Source: Actinomycetota bacterium (GTDB lineage Bacteria; Actinomycetota; AC-67). From it: a DNA stretch of 37,514 bases. The stretch's first letter is position 1. Each line of letters starts with the position of its first letter. The notes beneath the pieces are model-generated. The model made no database searches, was not told the origin of the DNA, and saw nothing but the letters and a program-made list of their open reading frames with translations. Where the stretch lies: the NCBI GenBank assembly GCA_020201525.1, contig JAIVGO010000027.1:1-37514 (forward strand), in the 5' to 3' direction. The position numbers and the translations under genes were made by a program. Below are positions 1 to 7,615 of this stretch, piece by piece.

Positions 1-118
1 CCGTGTGGCAGAACAAGTACCCACGGCCGTCAGAACGAAAACCCTATTTGAAACCTACGCGACATGCGCGAAAGGGCGCGCCGGGGCCTCGTCGAATTAG
101 CGCAGAGGGAGGGACCGT

Positions 119-2359
119 ATGCGGCGGCGTATCGTGTTCTTGTTTGTCGTTTTCGCGGTTGTGGCCGCCGTTTTTCCTGCGCGGGGATCGTCGGGGGCAC
201 TCGTGCTCTACGCCGGCGCAGCCCGGCAAGACGTTACGCCGTTCACGAATGCACCCAGTGTCGTCCTCGCGCCCGGCTCCAATCCCGGCGCCTCGAACCC
301 GGACGGCCTCCCGGCGACGGCCACGAGTCCAGGCGGCGACGCGGGGCTACACGACGCGAACCTCCACGAGTGGATGTACGCGACTTTCGACGGCCAAGTC
401 ACGAAGACGGGCGTGTGGGGAGAGCCCTTCACCGACTCGCCCGGTGGACGCCCCGGCCGGTTCGACGACCGGCTGGGCAACGCCTCTCGCGGCGCCGATA
501 CGTTCGTCGACGACCCCGGGAACACAGCGATCGATCCCGACTCGGCCGGGAAATGGGACGGCACCTATTTGGCCGGCTTCGCCAACGACCGCGTCGCGAC
601 CGGTGCACTCGACAAGCTGTGGGTGCGGGTCGCGGTGTTCGCCAACGCGCCCATCGGCGCCGACCTGCAAGGCCACAACGTCGACGCCGAATCGTTCGCG
701 ATCGCGTCCGCGGATTTCCTTGGATATTTCAGCGACTGGAGCCCGCGCATCCTCGACCTCGCGGAGTCGCTGTGGCCGTACGAGGGTGGCGGTGGTGAGT
801 TCTGGCTGAACCGGTTGATCCTTTCGCACACTCACAATCACGCGGGGCCGGACGTGCACGTCGGCATGTGGGGGCCGAACGCCGGGACCGACGGCACGTA
901 TCCGAAGTACGAACGTTACGTCGAACGCAAGATTGCGATCGCGCTCGTTCATGCCATGCGAGACGCGCGCCCGGTCACCATCCGGACCGGCTCGATCGGC
1001 AGCGGCGAAACGTTTCGAACGCTTGCCGGTCACGTCGAGTCCTTGGCAGGGCTGCAGGCGCGAAGCTCGTGCCGCACCCCGTGGTTCTTCGACGACGAGC
1101 TTCGCGCGCTGGAAGCACGCGACGCGAGGGGACGTCCGGTGCTGGCGATGATCAACTACGCCGCGCACAACGAATCGCTCGAAGGCCAAAACACGTTGCT
1201 GTCGTCGGACTTTGCGGGATACGCGCGTGACGAGTTGGAGCGGCGGCTCGGCGGGGGTGTTGCGATGTGGATGCCCGGCGCCCAAGGCGCAGTCGAGATC
1301 GTCGGCGACTCGTGCACCTCACGCTGGAAGAGAGCCGCCTTCGACGGGGAACGGTTTCCGTCGATCGGGGGCCGGATTCCCTACGGACCCGCTCGAACGC
1401 GCGCGATCGGGCGGCTCATCGGAGACGCCGCGTACGCGGCGCTGTCATCCGGTGCGGTTGATGCCCGGCCTTTGATCGAAGGGTTTGCCGCACGCACGCT
1501 GGACGTACCCGTTACAAACGAGGCGCTGGCGGCGCTGTCCGCAAAGGGAGTCATCGACAAGCCGGCGTACGTAGCCGAAAAGGCGTCGGCAAACCAAAGC
1601 GTGTACGAGGCGTCCGGCGCGGCGTATTCATCCGCGGGTGCGCCGATTCCAAAAACCGAACTGCCGTCCGTCCCGAGCCCGGGGACGGATGCCCGAACGA
1701 CGCTTTACGCTTTTGAGATCGGGCCCGCGTCCTTCATCACCGCGCCGGGTGAGCTCTTTCCCGAGATCTATTACGGGGTGGGAGACTTCAACCGGTCCAA
1801 GGCTGCCGCGTACGAGTTCGCGCCGAATTCCTCGTACATCGAATGTTCCGGACAAGCGGCGAACGGGCGGCCGTACGAGCCTTCGATTCGCGACCGGCAG
1901 GCTCTGACGTTTCCCGGCGCGAGCGTCCATTTCATTCTCGGGTACACGCCGGATCTCCTCGGATCCATCGTCCCCGGGTACGACTATTCGATTTACGGCG
2001 CGCCGGTCCTCAGCGGCGCCGGCGTTCCGCTTCAGGCCGATGAGAACGGCGCCGCCGCGGACGAGGCGCCGGACGACTGTGCCGGCATTACGATCGCCCA
2101 AGCGTTGGCGGGTGGCGTCCAAGACCACTACGTATCGCACCATCAGGAAGTGAATTCGGCCTCATCGATGCTGGCCGCCGCGTATGCGTGCACCATCGAT
2201 GCGATTCTCCTGCAGGACGTCACCGGGATGGATGGCGTGCCTGCTTGCCACGAATGGAGCACGTGGAAGTTCTCACCGGCGAGGGTGCACAACCCCGCGG
2301 ATCACTCGACAACATCCGACATGCTGGATCCGGAGTCGGAGCGCATACGACACTACTGA
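119..2359 (+). CDS. Secreted neutral/alkaline ceramidase-like protein
   Basis: A 746-residue secreted protein. The N-terminus (MRRRIVFLFVVFAVVAAVFP) is a signal peptide, and a purine-rich ribosome site (agagggaggga) lies just before the ATG. The motif SHTHNHAGPDVHVG (about residues 237-250) resembles the metal-binding His segment of the neutral/alkaline ceramidase N-terminal domain, and NYAAHNESLEG and MWMPGAQGAVEI follow in the order expected for that family. Family members are zinc amidases that cleave the N-acyl bond of ceramide outside the cytoplasm. Odd point: at the place where bacterial ceramidases carry the GDVSPN-type nucleophile segment this protein reads GAQGAVEIVG, with no obvious serine, so the substrate may differ or activity may be lost. 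Its 3' end overlaps the convergent membrane-protein gene by 7 bases. The family call is by motif only. Confidence 0.72.
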   Translation: MRRRIVFLFVVFAVVAAVFPARGSSGALVLYAGAARQDVTPFTNAPSVVLAPGSNPGASNPDGLPATATSPGGDAGLHDANLHEWMYATFDGQVTKTGVWGEPFTDSPGGRPGRFDDRLGNASRGADTFVDDPGNTAIDPDSAGKWDGTYLAGFANDRVATGALDKLWVRVAVFANAPIGADLQGHNVDAESFAIASADFLGYFSDWSPRILDLAESLWPYEGGGGEFWLNRLILSHTHNHAGPDVHVGMWGPNAGTDGTYPKYERYVERKIAIALVHAMRDARPVTIRTGSIGSGETFRTLAGHVESLAGLQARSSCRTPWFFDDELRALEARDARGRPVLAMINYAAHNESLEGQNTLLSSDFAGYARDELERRLGGGVAMWMPGAQGAVEIVGDSCTSRWKRAAFDGERFPSIGGRIPYGPARTRAIGRLIGDAAYAALSSGAVDARPLIEGFAARTLDVPVTNEALAALSAKGVIDKPAYVAEKASANQSVYEASGAAYSSAGAPIPKTELPSVPSPGTDARTTLYAFEIGPASFITAPGELFPEIYYGVGDFNRSKAAAYEFAPNSSYIECSGQAANGRPYEPSIRDRQALTFPGASVHFILGYTPDLLGSIVPGYDYSIYGAPVLSGAGVPLQADENGAAADEAPDDCAGITIAQALAGGVQDHYVSHHQEVNSASSMLAAAYACTIDAILLQDVTGMDGVPACHEWSTWKFSPARVHNPADHSTTSDMLDPESERIRHY

Positions 2360-3270
2360 GTCGTCGGCGCGTACTCGTTTAGCATTTGCTCGAGCGTTTC
2401 ATCGGGCAGTTGCGCCCGTGAAGCGGCGCGGCGCGCGCGCCGGATCGCACGTTCCGACACCCAGTCGATACCAAAGTCGGTCAAGCGTCCGCCGCCGCGC
2501 GAGGCAACAAGCTCCGATTCGATCGCTCCGATCTCTAACAATCCTTGGATTGCGTGCGGGACCGACGCGTCGCTGCGTATCGCTGCACGCGTTCGCCGCG
2601 AAGTGATGAACGACGGAAGTGCGGTGAGCGCGATCAAGCCCCCCGCCGCGCCGAAGAGCCACCACGGAAGCGCCGATGTCGGATCCGCGGCCCGGCGAAG
2701 GGCGCCGACGGCGAGCGGAAAGAGCGCCCACGGCCAGAACATTCCCGGACGTCCGAGCGCAATTCCTCCGACCGTCTCGGGTCCCATGGTGCGCATGCGG
2801 TGCCACAGCAGCAGACGATGGCCGACGACGAGCGCGGGACACAACAGCTGCGCGCGCCAGTAGGCGACGACGGGCGTCTTCGAGACCCACACTTCGTCGA
2901 CGGGCGAGCCGAGCCTTTGCAATTGGGGAAGCCACGCGGTCTCTTCGTCACGCGAGGCTCGTTCGGCGGCGTGGCTCCAAAAAAGCAGCCCGGTTGCGAG
3001 CGGCGGGATGACGAGGGCGGCCGCAGCCGATGTCAACAGCAGGCCGGCGGCGACGGCGCTGTAGGTTTCCGGACGCCACAGAACGGCAATCGAGACGCAG
3101 ATGAACGCCGCCGGGGGTGCCATCGGCGCGAGGACCCGTCGTGCGACTCCCGTTTCGTCACCCCCGGGCGGGGCAACGTTCGCACGGGCTCGCACGGTCA
3201 TCAATCGCAAGCCGAGGCCGACGTTCGCGACGACGCCCGCGCACGCGGCGGTGACGATCGCGGCTCTCAC
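2353..3270 (-). CDS. Polytopic membrane protein coupled to the selenoprotein gene
   Basis: A 305-residue protein of unknown family. Hydrophobic stretches near residues 3-22, 48-67, 73-98, 180-192 and 203-220 suggest five or so membrane segments, followed by a basic cytoplasmic tail (residues about 225-305) rich in Arg and Ala. The GTG start overlaps the TGA stop of the upstream SelW-like gene in a GTGA junction, so its translation should depend on ribosomes that have read through the UGA of that gene. I see no enzymatic motif. The coupling suggests a membrane partner or substrate of the thiol/selenol redox protein; this is inference only. Confidence 0.7.
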   Translation of the reverse strand: MRAAIVTAACAGVVANVGLGLRLMTVRARANVAPPGGDETGVARRVLAPMAPPAAFICVSIAVLWRPETYSAVAAGLLLTSAAAALVIPPLATGLLFWSHAAERASRDEETAWLPQLQRLGSPVDEVWVSKTPVVAYWRAQLLCPALVVGHRLLLWHRMRTMGPETVGGIALGRPGMFWPWALFPLAVGALRRAADPTSALPWWLFGAAGGLIALTALPSFITSRRTRAAIRSDASVPHAIQGLLEIGAIESELVASRGGGRLTDFGIDWVSERAIRRARRAASRAQLPDETLEQMLNEYAPTTQ

Positions 3271-3500
3271 GTGCGCGAGCGAATCGGCCCGGCGACTTCT
3301 TCGTAATCGGCGTGCCGGCCGGTAGCTTTCTTCGAATAGATCAAATTGTCGTCGACGGTTACCTCAAACACCCCGCCCTTCGACGGAATGATCGTCACGG
3401 ATGAGATCTCGTGTTCGAACTCTTCCATCAGCTTGGCCGTCAGACCGACGGCCCGATCGAGGTACCCTCAGACGGCGCAATATTCAATCCGGATGTCCAC
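3267..3500 (-). CDS. SelW/SelT/SelH (Rdx) family selenoprotein, UGA read as selenocysteine
   Basis: Read with one in-frame UGA, this is a 77-residue protein beginning VDIRIEYCAVU-GYLDRAVGL and continuing with PSKGGVFEVTVD and IYSKKATGRHADYEEV. This is the complete thioredoxin-like Rdx fold pattern: beta strand, CxxU redox motif (C8, U11), helix, then the conserved GGxFEV and YSKKxTGR segments. The UGA is codon 11 (3468-3470) and stands exactly where homologues have Cys or Sec. Reading continues 66 codons past it with full family similarity up to a TGA at 3267-3269. A perfect 7-bp hairpin with loop GGUCU lies 14 nt after the UGA (separate entry). The GTG start is preceded by aagggag at 6-nt spacing. 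Rdx proteins are small thiol-selenol oxidoreductases whose partners are mostly unknown. The stop overlaps the next gene (GTGA). The alternative is a Cys-to-stop mutation, which the hairpin argues against. The sel machinery is not in this window. Confidence 0.85.
3435..3453 (-). promoter_or_regulatory. Bacterial SECIS-type hairpin
   Basis: On the minus strand GGCCGTC-GGTCT-GACGGCC forms a perfect 7-bp stem with a 5-nt loop. The loop starts 22 nt after the UGA at 3470-3468 (21 nt between). Bacterial SECIS elements bind SelB and need a short stem-loop just downstream of UGA with G near the start of the apical loop; the loop GGUCU matches the one I recall for E. coli fdhF. The hairpin lies inside codons RAVGLTA of the protein. 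Confidence 0.8.
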
Positions 3501-3565
3501 CGTTCGCTCCCTTAACCTCGCTCCACGTTTTTAGTCGCAATTCACGGCCCGCGACGGCGGAAGAC

Positions 3566-3571
3566 TATCCT
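3566..3571 (+). promoter_or_regulatory. -10 element for leaderless transcript of DUF2007-like gene
   Basis: TATCCT is followed by 7 nt and the ATG at 3579. There is no clear ribosome site in the gap. This fits a transcript starting at or next to the ATG. No convincing -35 is visible. Confidence 0.4.
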
Positions 3572-3578
3572 ACGTTTG

Positions 3579-4031
3579 ATGGAGCGATCTCGTACCGGCA
3601 CACTCGACCCGGCGCCGCCGCAGCCGAGGCAGGGAGGCGGCGGCGGACGATGGTCGTGGCTGCTCACAGCGACCGGCCTCGTCGAGGCCGAGCTCGTCCG
3701 TGGAGTTCTTGAAAGCGCGGGTCTTCCGGTCGTCCTCGACAGGACGGACTCCTCGCCGTTTGCGTGGATGTACTTGGGTGGGAACGTCAATGCACCGGTG
3801 CGAGTCTTCGTCCCCTCGGGCCTTCTCGACGCGGCGCGCCTTCACCTTCTCGACGCAGGCTTCGACTCGAGGCTCGAGCCGGATCGCACGCCGGCACAAG
3901 AGCCCGATCAGAGCGTGCTGTGGCGAATTATGCGCATGACGTTGACGGTCGCGGTCCTCGCTGCTGCCGCCTACGTCGTGATCGTTACTTTCCTGGGTTC
4001 GGCGACGTGCGCGTTGCGGCTGTTTTGCTGA
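3579..4031 (+). CDS. DUF2007-like protein with C-terminal membrane anchor
   Basis: A 150-residue protein. After a Gly/Pro-rich N-terminus it has LTATGLVEAELVRGVLESAG (about residues 28-47), the typical opening of the DUF2007 'putative signal-transducing' domain: a short ferredoxin-like fold found in many bacteria, function unknown. The segment VFVPSGLLDAARLHLLDAG completes the domain. Residues about 122-143 form one hydrophobic membrane helix near the C-terminus. I prefer the ATG at 3579 over the TTG at 3576 because a -10 element stands 7 nt before it. It is divergent from the selenoprotein unit, with about 80 nt shared upstream. Confidence 0.65.
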   Translation: MERSRTGTLDPAPPQPRQGGGGGRWSWLLTATGLVEAELVRGVLESAGLPVVLDRTDSSPFAWMYLGGNVNAPVRVFVPSGLLDAARLHLLDAGFDSRLEPDRTPAQEPDQSVLWRIMRMTLTVAVLAAAAYVVIVTFLGSATCALRLFC

Positions 4032-4084
4032 GGTCGCGGCCACACGAAAATACGCCAAAGCAAGCATTTTTCAGAAAAAAGTGA

Positions 4085-4200
4085 AACAGCCGGGCCATTC
4101 ATTCGTTTCTGGGTGTGAGGGGAGGAACATGCCCGGTGGCAGGAGACCGGGGATCGCCTGCCGAAATGGGTTACCGCTCTACCCGGCTCGGGGAGGTGGT
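4085..4200 (+). promoter_or_regulatory. Structured leader of unknown class before the secreted-protein pair
   Basis: About 115 nt upstream of the ATG at 4201 contain several strong inverted repeats: GAAAC...GTTTC near 4083-4111, CCCGGT...ACCGGG near 4132-4153, GGCAGG...CCTGCC near 4138-4162 (mutually exclusive with the previous one), and GGGT...ACCC near 4169-4185, ending in a ggggaggtggt ribosome site. Mutually exclusive stems before a ribosome site are typical of a riboregulator, but I do not recognise a known riboswitch class. Confidence 0.3.
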
Positions 4201-4668
4201 ATGCGCTCCAAGAAGTTGCGAGGAGCCCTTATGGGCTGCCTCGGCATTTTTGCGTTCTTGGGCGGGCCGGTGCCGGCGCACGCCACGTGTCAAAGCACCT
4301 TTGAAGGATCCGTGAAGGTCGCCTTTGTTAGTCCGGTGTCCGACTACACGATCGACGCAATAGCCCCGCCCGCCAAAGGGACGTTCGGGTTCGCAATCCC
4401 GGTGCCGCCGGGCTGCTCCTGGGAGGGAAAGAAGTTTACCCTTACCTATCCCGATATGAACCCGAAGAGCCTCGTCGTTACGGAGGTGTATACGACGGAT
4501 CTCGACGTTTACTTCTTTCTCGCGAATAACACCTGGACCGGCGAATACACCGCCGATGGCCCCGAGAAGGATGTCGAGATTCACGACACGGTGAGAAAGG
4601 CGTATGTGATGATTAGCTTCACAACGCCGACAGCGCACGACGTCCCCTTTACGTTCACGGTGACCTGA
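4201..4668 (+). CDS. Secreted protein of unknown function (paralogue of next gene)
   Basis: A 155-residue protein. The chosen ATG follows a strong site (ggggaggtggt) and opens a signal peptide with basic start MRSKKLRGALMGCLGIF and cleavage near PAHA-T. The longer reading from 4081 would bury this signal. The mature part contains FEGSVKVAFVSPVSDYTIDA and DLDVYFFLANNTWTGEY and two Cys that could form a disulfide. DLDVYFFLANNT closely matches DLDIYFYQSSNT in the next gene, so the two are divergent paralogues; the mature chain looks like an all-beta extracellular domain. Stop and next start overlap as TGATG. I recognise no family. Confidence 0.65.
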   Translation: MRSKKLRGALMGCLGIFAFLGGPVPAHATCQSTFEGSVKVAFVSPVSDYTIDAIAPPAKGTFGFAIPVPPGCSWEGKKFTLTYPDMNPKSLVVTEVYTTDLDVYFFLANNTWTGEYTADGPEKDVEIHDTVRKAYVMISFTTPTAHDVPFTFTVT

Positions 4669-5063
4669 TGAAACGGCTTCGTATTCTTGCTGCCGCATCC
4701 GCGACTCTGCTCACGGGGCTGCTTGCCTCGACGCCGGCGCACGCGGCTTCCGGGACGATCCTGCTCCCATGCGTGCACCCGGCCGTCACACGCGTGGCGT
4801 CTATCGACGTCCAACACGCATCGGTCTGTGGTGCGAAGATTCAAAGCGTTGTGCCCGGGGGGTACTTTAATCTCAGCGCCGCGCCGAAGGCGGACCTGGA
4901 TATCTACTTCTACCAATCATCGAATACTCCGACGAACTCCTATGCGCACCTCAGCTGCGCCAATGAATCGGGCTTCGTTCCCGCCGACGCGAGCTTCGCG
5001 ATCGTTGTCTTGTCGCCGAGCACCTGCGGCGCCAATGCAAATGTCGGCTTTACGTATCCCTAA
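4668..5063 (+). CDS. Secreted beta-rich protein (paralogue of previous gene)
   Basis: A 131-residue protein with signal peptide MKRLRILAAASATLLTGLLA and cleavage near AHA-A. The mature part has four Cys (in LLPCVHP, ASVCGAK, HLSCAN and SPSTCGAN), fitting two disulfides in an exported domain. It shares the DLDxYFxxxxNT segment with the upstream gene. The ATG overlaps the upstream stop (TGATG), so the two are co-translated. The function is unknown; context suggests an extracellular or envelope role together with the ASH-repeat protein downstream. Confidence 0.65.
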   Translation: MKRLRILAAASATLLTGLLASTPAHAASGTILLPCVHPAVTRVASIDVQHASVCGAKIQSVVPGGYFNLSAAPKADLDIYFYQSSNTPTNSYAHLSCANESGFVPADASFAIVVLSPSTCGANANVGFTYP

Positions 5064-5111
5064 CAACCAGATCACTTCCGCAGGTTGCTCCCCGTTGGTA
5101 CGCTCATTGTC

Positions 5112-6422
5112 GTGAACCGCATGTCTCTTTGGGTCGGATCGCTGCTCGGCGTGTCGGTCTTCCTCGTTCCGGCTTTGTCCCCGGCGATGAAGGCGTCTGC
5201 GGAACCACGGCCGTCCCCGTCGCCGTCCGAGTCACCCACGCCGAGCCCGACGAATTCACCGGGGCCGGGTCCGGAGACGTGGAGCTTGTCGCCGACCGAG
5301 CACACCTTTCCGCGCATTTGTGTTGGAGAGACGGCGAAGACCATTTTCACGATCTCGAACAATGCGGGACAGGCCTTAGCGATATCGTCGGCGGCCGCAT
5401 CCTCGCCGTTTTCCGTGTCCGGCGCTCCCTCTTCGGTGCCGCCACATTCATACGCGACGATGTCGGTCGCGTTTCGTCCTTTGGCAGGCGGCTTGACGAG
5501 GGGCGTGGTCACCGTGGACACGGCGGATCGAGACGGGCAGTCGGCGACCTTGTCCGGATCGGCGATCGATCGGGCGATCTCCGTCGCGCCGCTATCGTTG
5601 TCGTTCGGCGCGCAGAAGATCGCCAAGGAGTCTGCGCCCAGATACGTCACGGTCGCCAATCCGGGAAGCGACGCACTTCACGTATCGTCGGTGACGCTCG
5701 TGGGATCATCGAACTTCCGGATCACTCCGGCCGGCGGCTTTACCCTTGCGCCGAACACACAGCAGAGAATTGCGGTCACGTTCACGCCCGACGCCGGCAC
5801 GACCCGCTATGGGACGATCCACATCCAGAGTGATGCATGTAACGCGGCGACGCGCACCGTTGAGCTCGTCGGCTCGGGTGCCGTTCCGACGATCGATATA
5901 CGCCCGAAGGTCGTCACCTTGAGTGCGTTGGCCGGACAGCGAAGCCCGCCCTCCGCCATCACGGTCACGAATTCCGGAGCCGCGCCCCTAACCGTTCGGT
6001 CGATCGCGCTGTCGGGCGTAACGTCGGATCAATTCACGCTGTCGGCACTGCCGCACTTTCCGGTCACGCTGGCTCCTGCAGGCTCGTTCGTTTTCGACAT
6101 ACGTTCGAAACCTCTGCCCGAAACCGCGACGATTCCGTCGGCGACGATCGTGATTGCATCGAATGATCCCAAGACCAAAAAGGCGACCGTCGCCGTGAAG
6201 TTCGAATTCGCGACCGCGTCGCCGACGGCCTTCGCCGTTCCGACTCCCTCTTCGACGCCGGCCGCGAGCCCGAAGGCAATCGTGTCCGGCCCGCCGGGCC
6301 CCGGGATTGGATCCTATGCCGGTGAGCTTCTCGTGACGCTCGGCGTCCTAGGCGTGTTTGCCACGCTGGTCTTCTTGCGGGACGAAAAAATGCGTCGCGT
6401 CGCGCGGCGATTCAGCGGCTGA
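5112..6422 (+). CDS. Membrane-anchored choice-of-anchor-D (ASH-type) repeat protein
   Basis: A protein of about 436 residues. It has a signal sequence (MSLWVGSLLGVSVFLVPAL), a Pro/Ser spacer (PSPSPSESPTPSPTNSPGPG), then three immunoglobulin-like ASPM-SPD2-Hydin domains (about residues 52-155, 156-255 and 260-365). Their signatures are SPTEHTFPRICVGETA, PLSLSFGAQKIAKESAPRYV and PKVVTLSALAGQRSPPSAIT. A second Ser/Pro linker, one membrane helix (about 405-425) and a basic tail (RDEKMRRVARRFSG) end it. Such proteins display beta-sandwich repeats outside the cell. I chose GTG at 5112 because TACGCT stands 7 nt before it; ATG 5121 is equally possible. The 3' end overlaps the convergent ferritin-like gene by 11 bases. 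Confidence 0.7.
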   Translation: MNRMSLWVGSLLGVSVFLVPALSPAMKASAEPRPSPSPSESPTPSPTNSPGPGPETWSLSPTEHTFPRICVGETAKTIFTISNNAGQALAISSAAASSPFSVSGAPSSVPPHSYATMSVAFRPLAGGLTRGVVTVDTADRDGQSATLSGSAIDRAISVAPLSLSFGAQKIAKESAPRYVTVANPGSDALHVSSVTLVGSSNFRITPAGGFTLAPNTQQRIAVTFTPDAGTTRYGTIHIQSDACNAATRTVELVGSGAVPTIDIRPKVVTLSALAGQRSPPSAITVTNSGAAPLTVRSIALSGVTSDQFTLSALPHFPVTLAPAGSFVFDIRSKPLPETATIPSATIVIASNDPKTKKATVAVKFEFATASPTAFAVPTPSSTPAASPKAIVSGPPGPGIGSYAGELLVTLGVLGVFATLVFLRDEKMRRVARRFSG

Positions 6423-7497
6423 CCTCGTCCGCGGCGGCGATCGTTTCCGCGACCTGGTGCCGGCGCGCGTCGAGCTCCTCCGCAAAGCGTTCGTCGTCGG
6501 CAGACAAAGCGGACGGATCTGCGTCGGCATACGCTATGACACCCATCTCGGCGTACGCGCGGCGAACTTTCTCTCCCCACAACCCGATGTCCTTGATCGT
6601 CGGCACGATGCGTGTGAAGAGCATCTTGCGAAACTCCTGCATGAGGGCAGAGTTATCGACGTACTCGGCACAGTCGTCTTCCGGCAAACCGAGCCGTTGC
6701 CACACTTGCTCGCCGCGGAAGCGGTCGCGCATCAGGTAGGAGGCTTGAATGACGAAGTCCTCCCGCTCGTCACGCTCGGCTTGCGTGATCTGGGGATAGA
6801 ACTCCTTGAGTGCAAGGCGACCGAATGCGACGTGACGCGCTTCGTCTTGCATGACGTATGCGTTGATCGCGCTCGCCAGCGGATTCTGTGCCAGGTCACG
6901 GATGAGGCCGAAGGCCGCCAGGGCGAGCCCTTCGATGAGGACTTGCATTCCCAGGTAGGTGAAGTCCCATCGAGAGTCGGAAACGATGTCGATGAGCAAA
7001 AGCTTCAGAGGTTCCGCGACCGGATACGCGAGCTCGAGCTTGTCGTGGAGGTAGCGCGCGTACGTCTCCACATGACGGGCCTCGTCCATGACCTGCGTCG
7101 CCGCGTAGAACTTCGAATCGACGTCGGGGACCGTCTCGACGATCTTCGCTGCGCAGATCAGCGCGCCTTGCTCGCCGTGAAGGAACTGGGAAATCTGCCA
7201 AGCCTGTGCGTGCCGACGGACCTCGACTTTCTCTCGGTCGTTCATCCTGTCCCAGATGGGGGAGCCGTAGATCGCGAGATAGGTATCGTCCAGCTCCATC
7301 GGGTTTTCGGGATCGACGTCCTGTGACCAGTCGATGCGAACAGCCGAGTCCCATTGCCGCTGTTTGCCTTTGGAATACAACGTGAGCAGATTGTCCCGGA
7401 ACTGGTCGTACTCCCAGTTGAAGACGACTTCGGATGAGCCGTGGATCTTCCACTCCGTTTGGTCGGTCGGAAGCGTGTAGATGCGTTGCGTGCTCAT
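6412..7497 (-). CDS. Ferritin-like diiron protein
   Basis: A 361-residue cytoplasmic protein of the ferritin-like, ribonucleotide-reductase-like superfamily. It shows two carboxylate-bridged metal motifs: GEQGAL with MDEARHVETYARY (about residues 110-150) and IEGLALAAFG with MQDEARHVAFGRLAL (about 200-235). Two ExxH motifs plus two single Glu are the full ligand set for a diiron centre. Relatives include R2-like oxidases and AurF-type N-oxygenases; the sequence does not decide between them. The ATG at 7497 is preceded by gaggggg, and the longer start (MRGQRM) has none. A TATGAT-like -10 on the minus strand lies at 7529-7534. Confidence 0.75.
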   Translation of the reverse strand: MSTQRIYTLPTDQTEWKIHGSSEVVFNWEYDQFRDNLLTLYSKGKQRQWDSAVRIDWSQDVDPENPMELDDTYLAIYGSPIWDRMNDREKVEVRRHAQAWQISQFLHGEQGALICAAKIVETVPDVDSKFYAATQVMDEARHVETYARYLHDKLELAYPVAEPLKLLLIDIVSDSRWDFTYLGMQVLIEGLALAAFGLIRDLAQNPLASAINAYVMQDEARHVAFGRLALKEFYPQITQAERDEREDFVIQASYLMRDRFRGEQVWQRLGLPEDDCAEYVDNSALMQEFRKMLFTRIVPTIKDIGLWGEKVRRAYAEMGVIAYADADPSALSADDERFAEELDARRHQVAETIAAADEVSR

Positions 7498-7615
7498 GCG
7501 TTGCCCCCTCAATCAAAAACCAAAGCGATCATAGACATTTCGCCCGCGTTGTTCCATATCGTTCCGCCCCGTGGTGTAATAGTGGCCGGCTCAAGATCAT
7601 CGACCGGAGAAATGC

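Noticed and set aside
6358..7326. 322-codon plus-strand frame
   Set aside because: Antisense shadow of the ferritin-like gene, which has both ExxH motifs.
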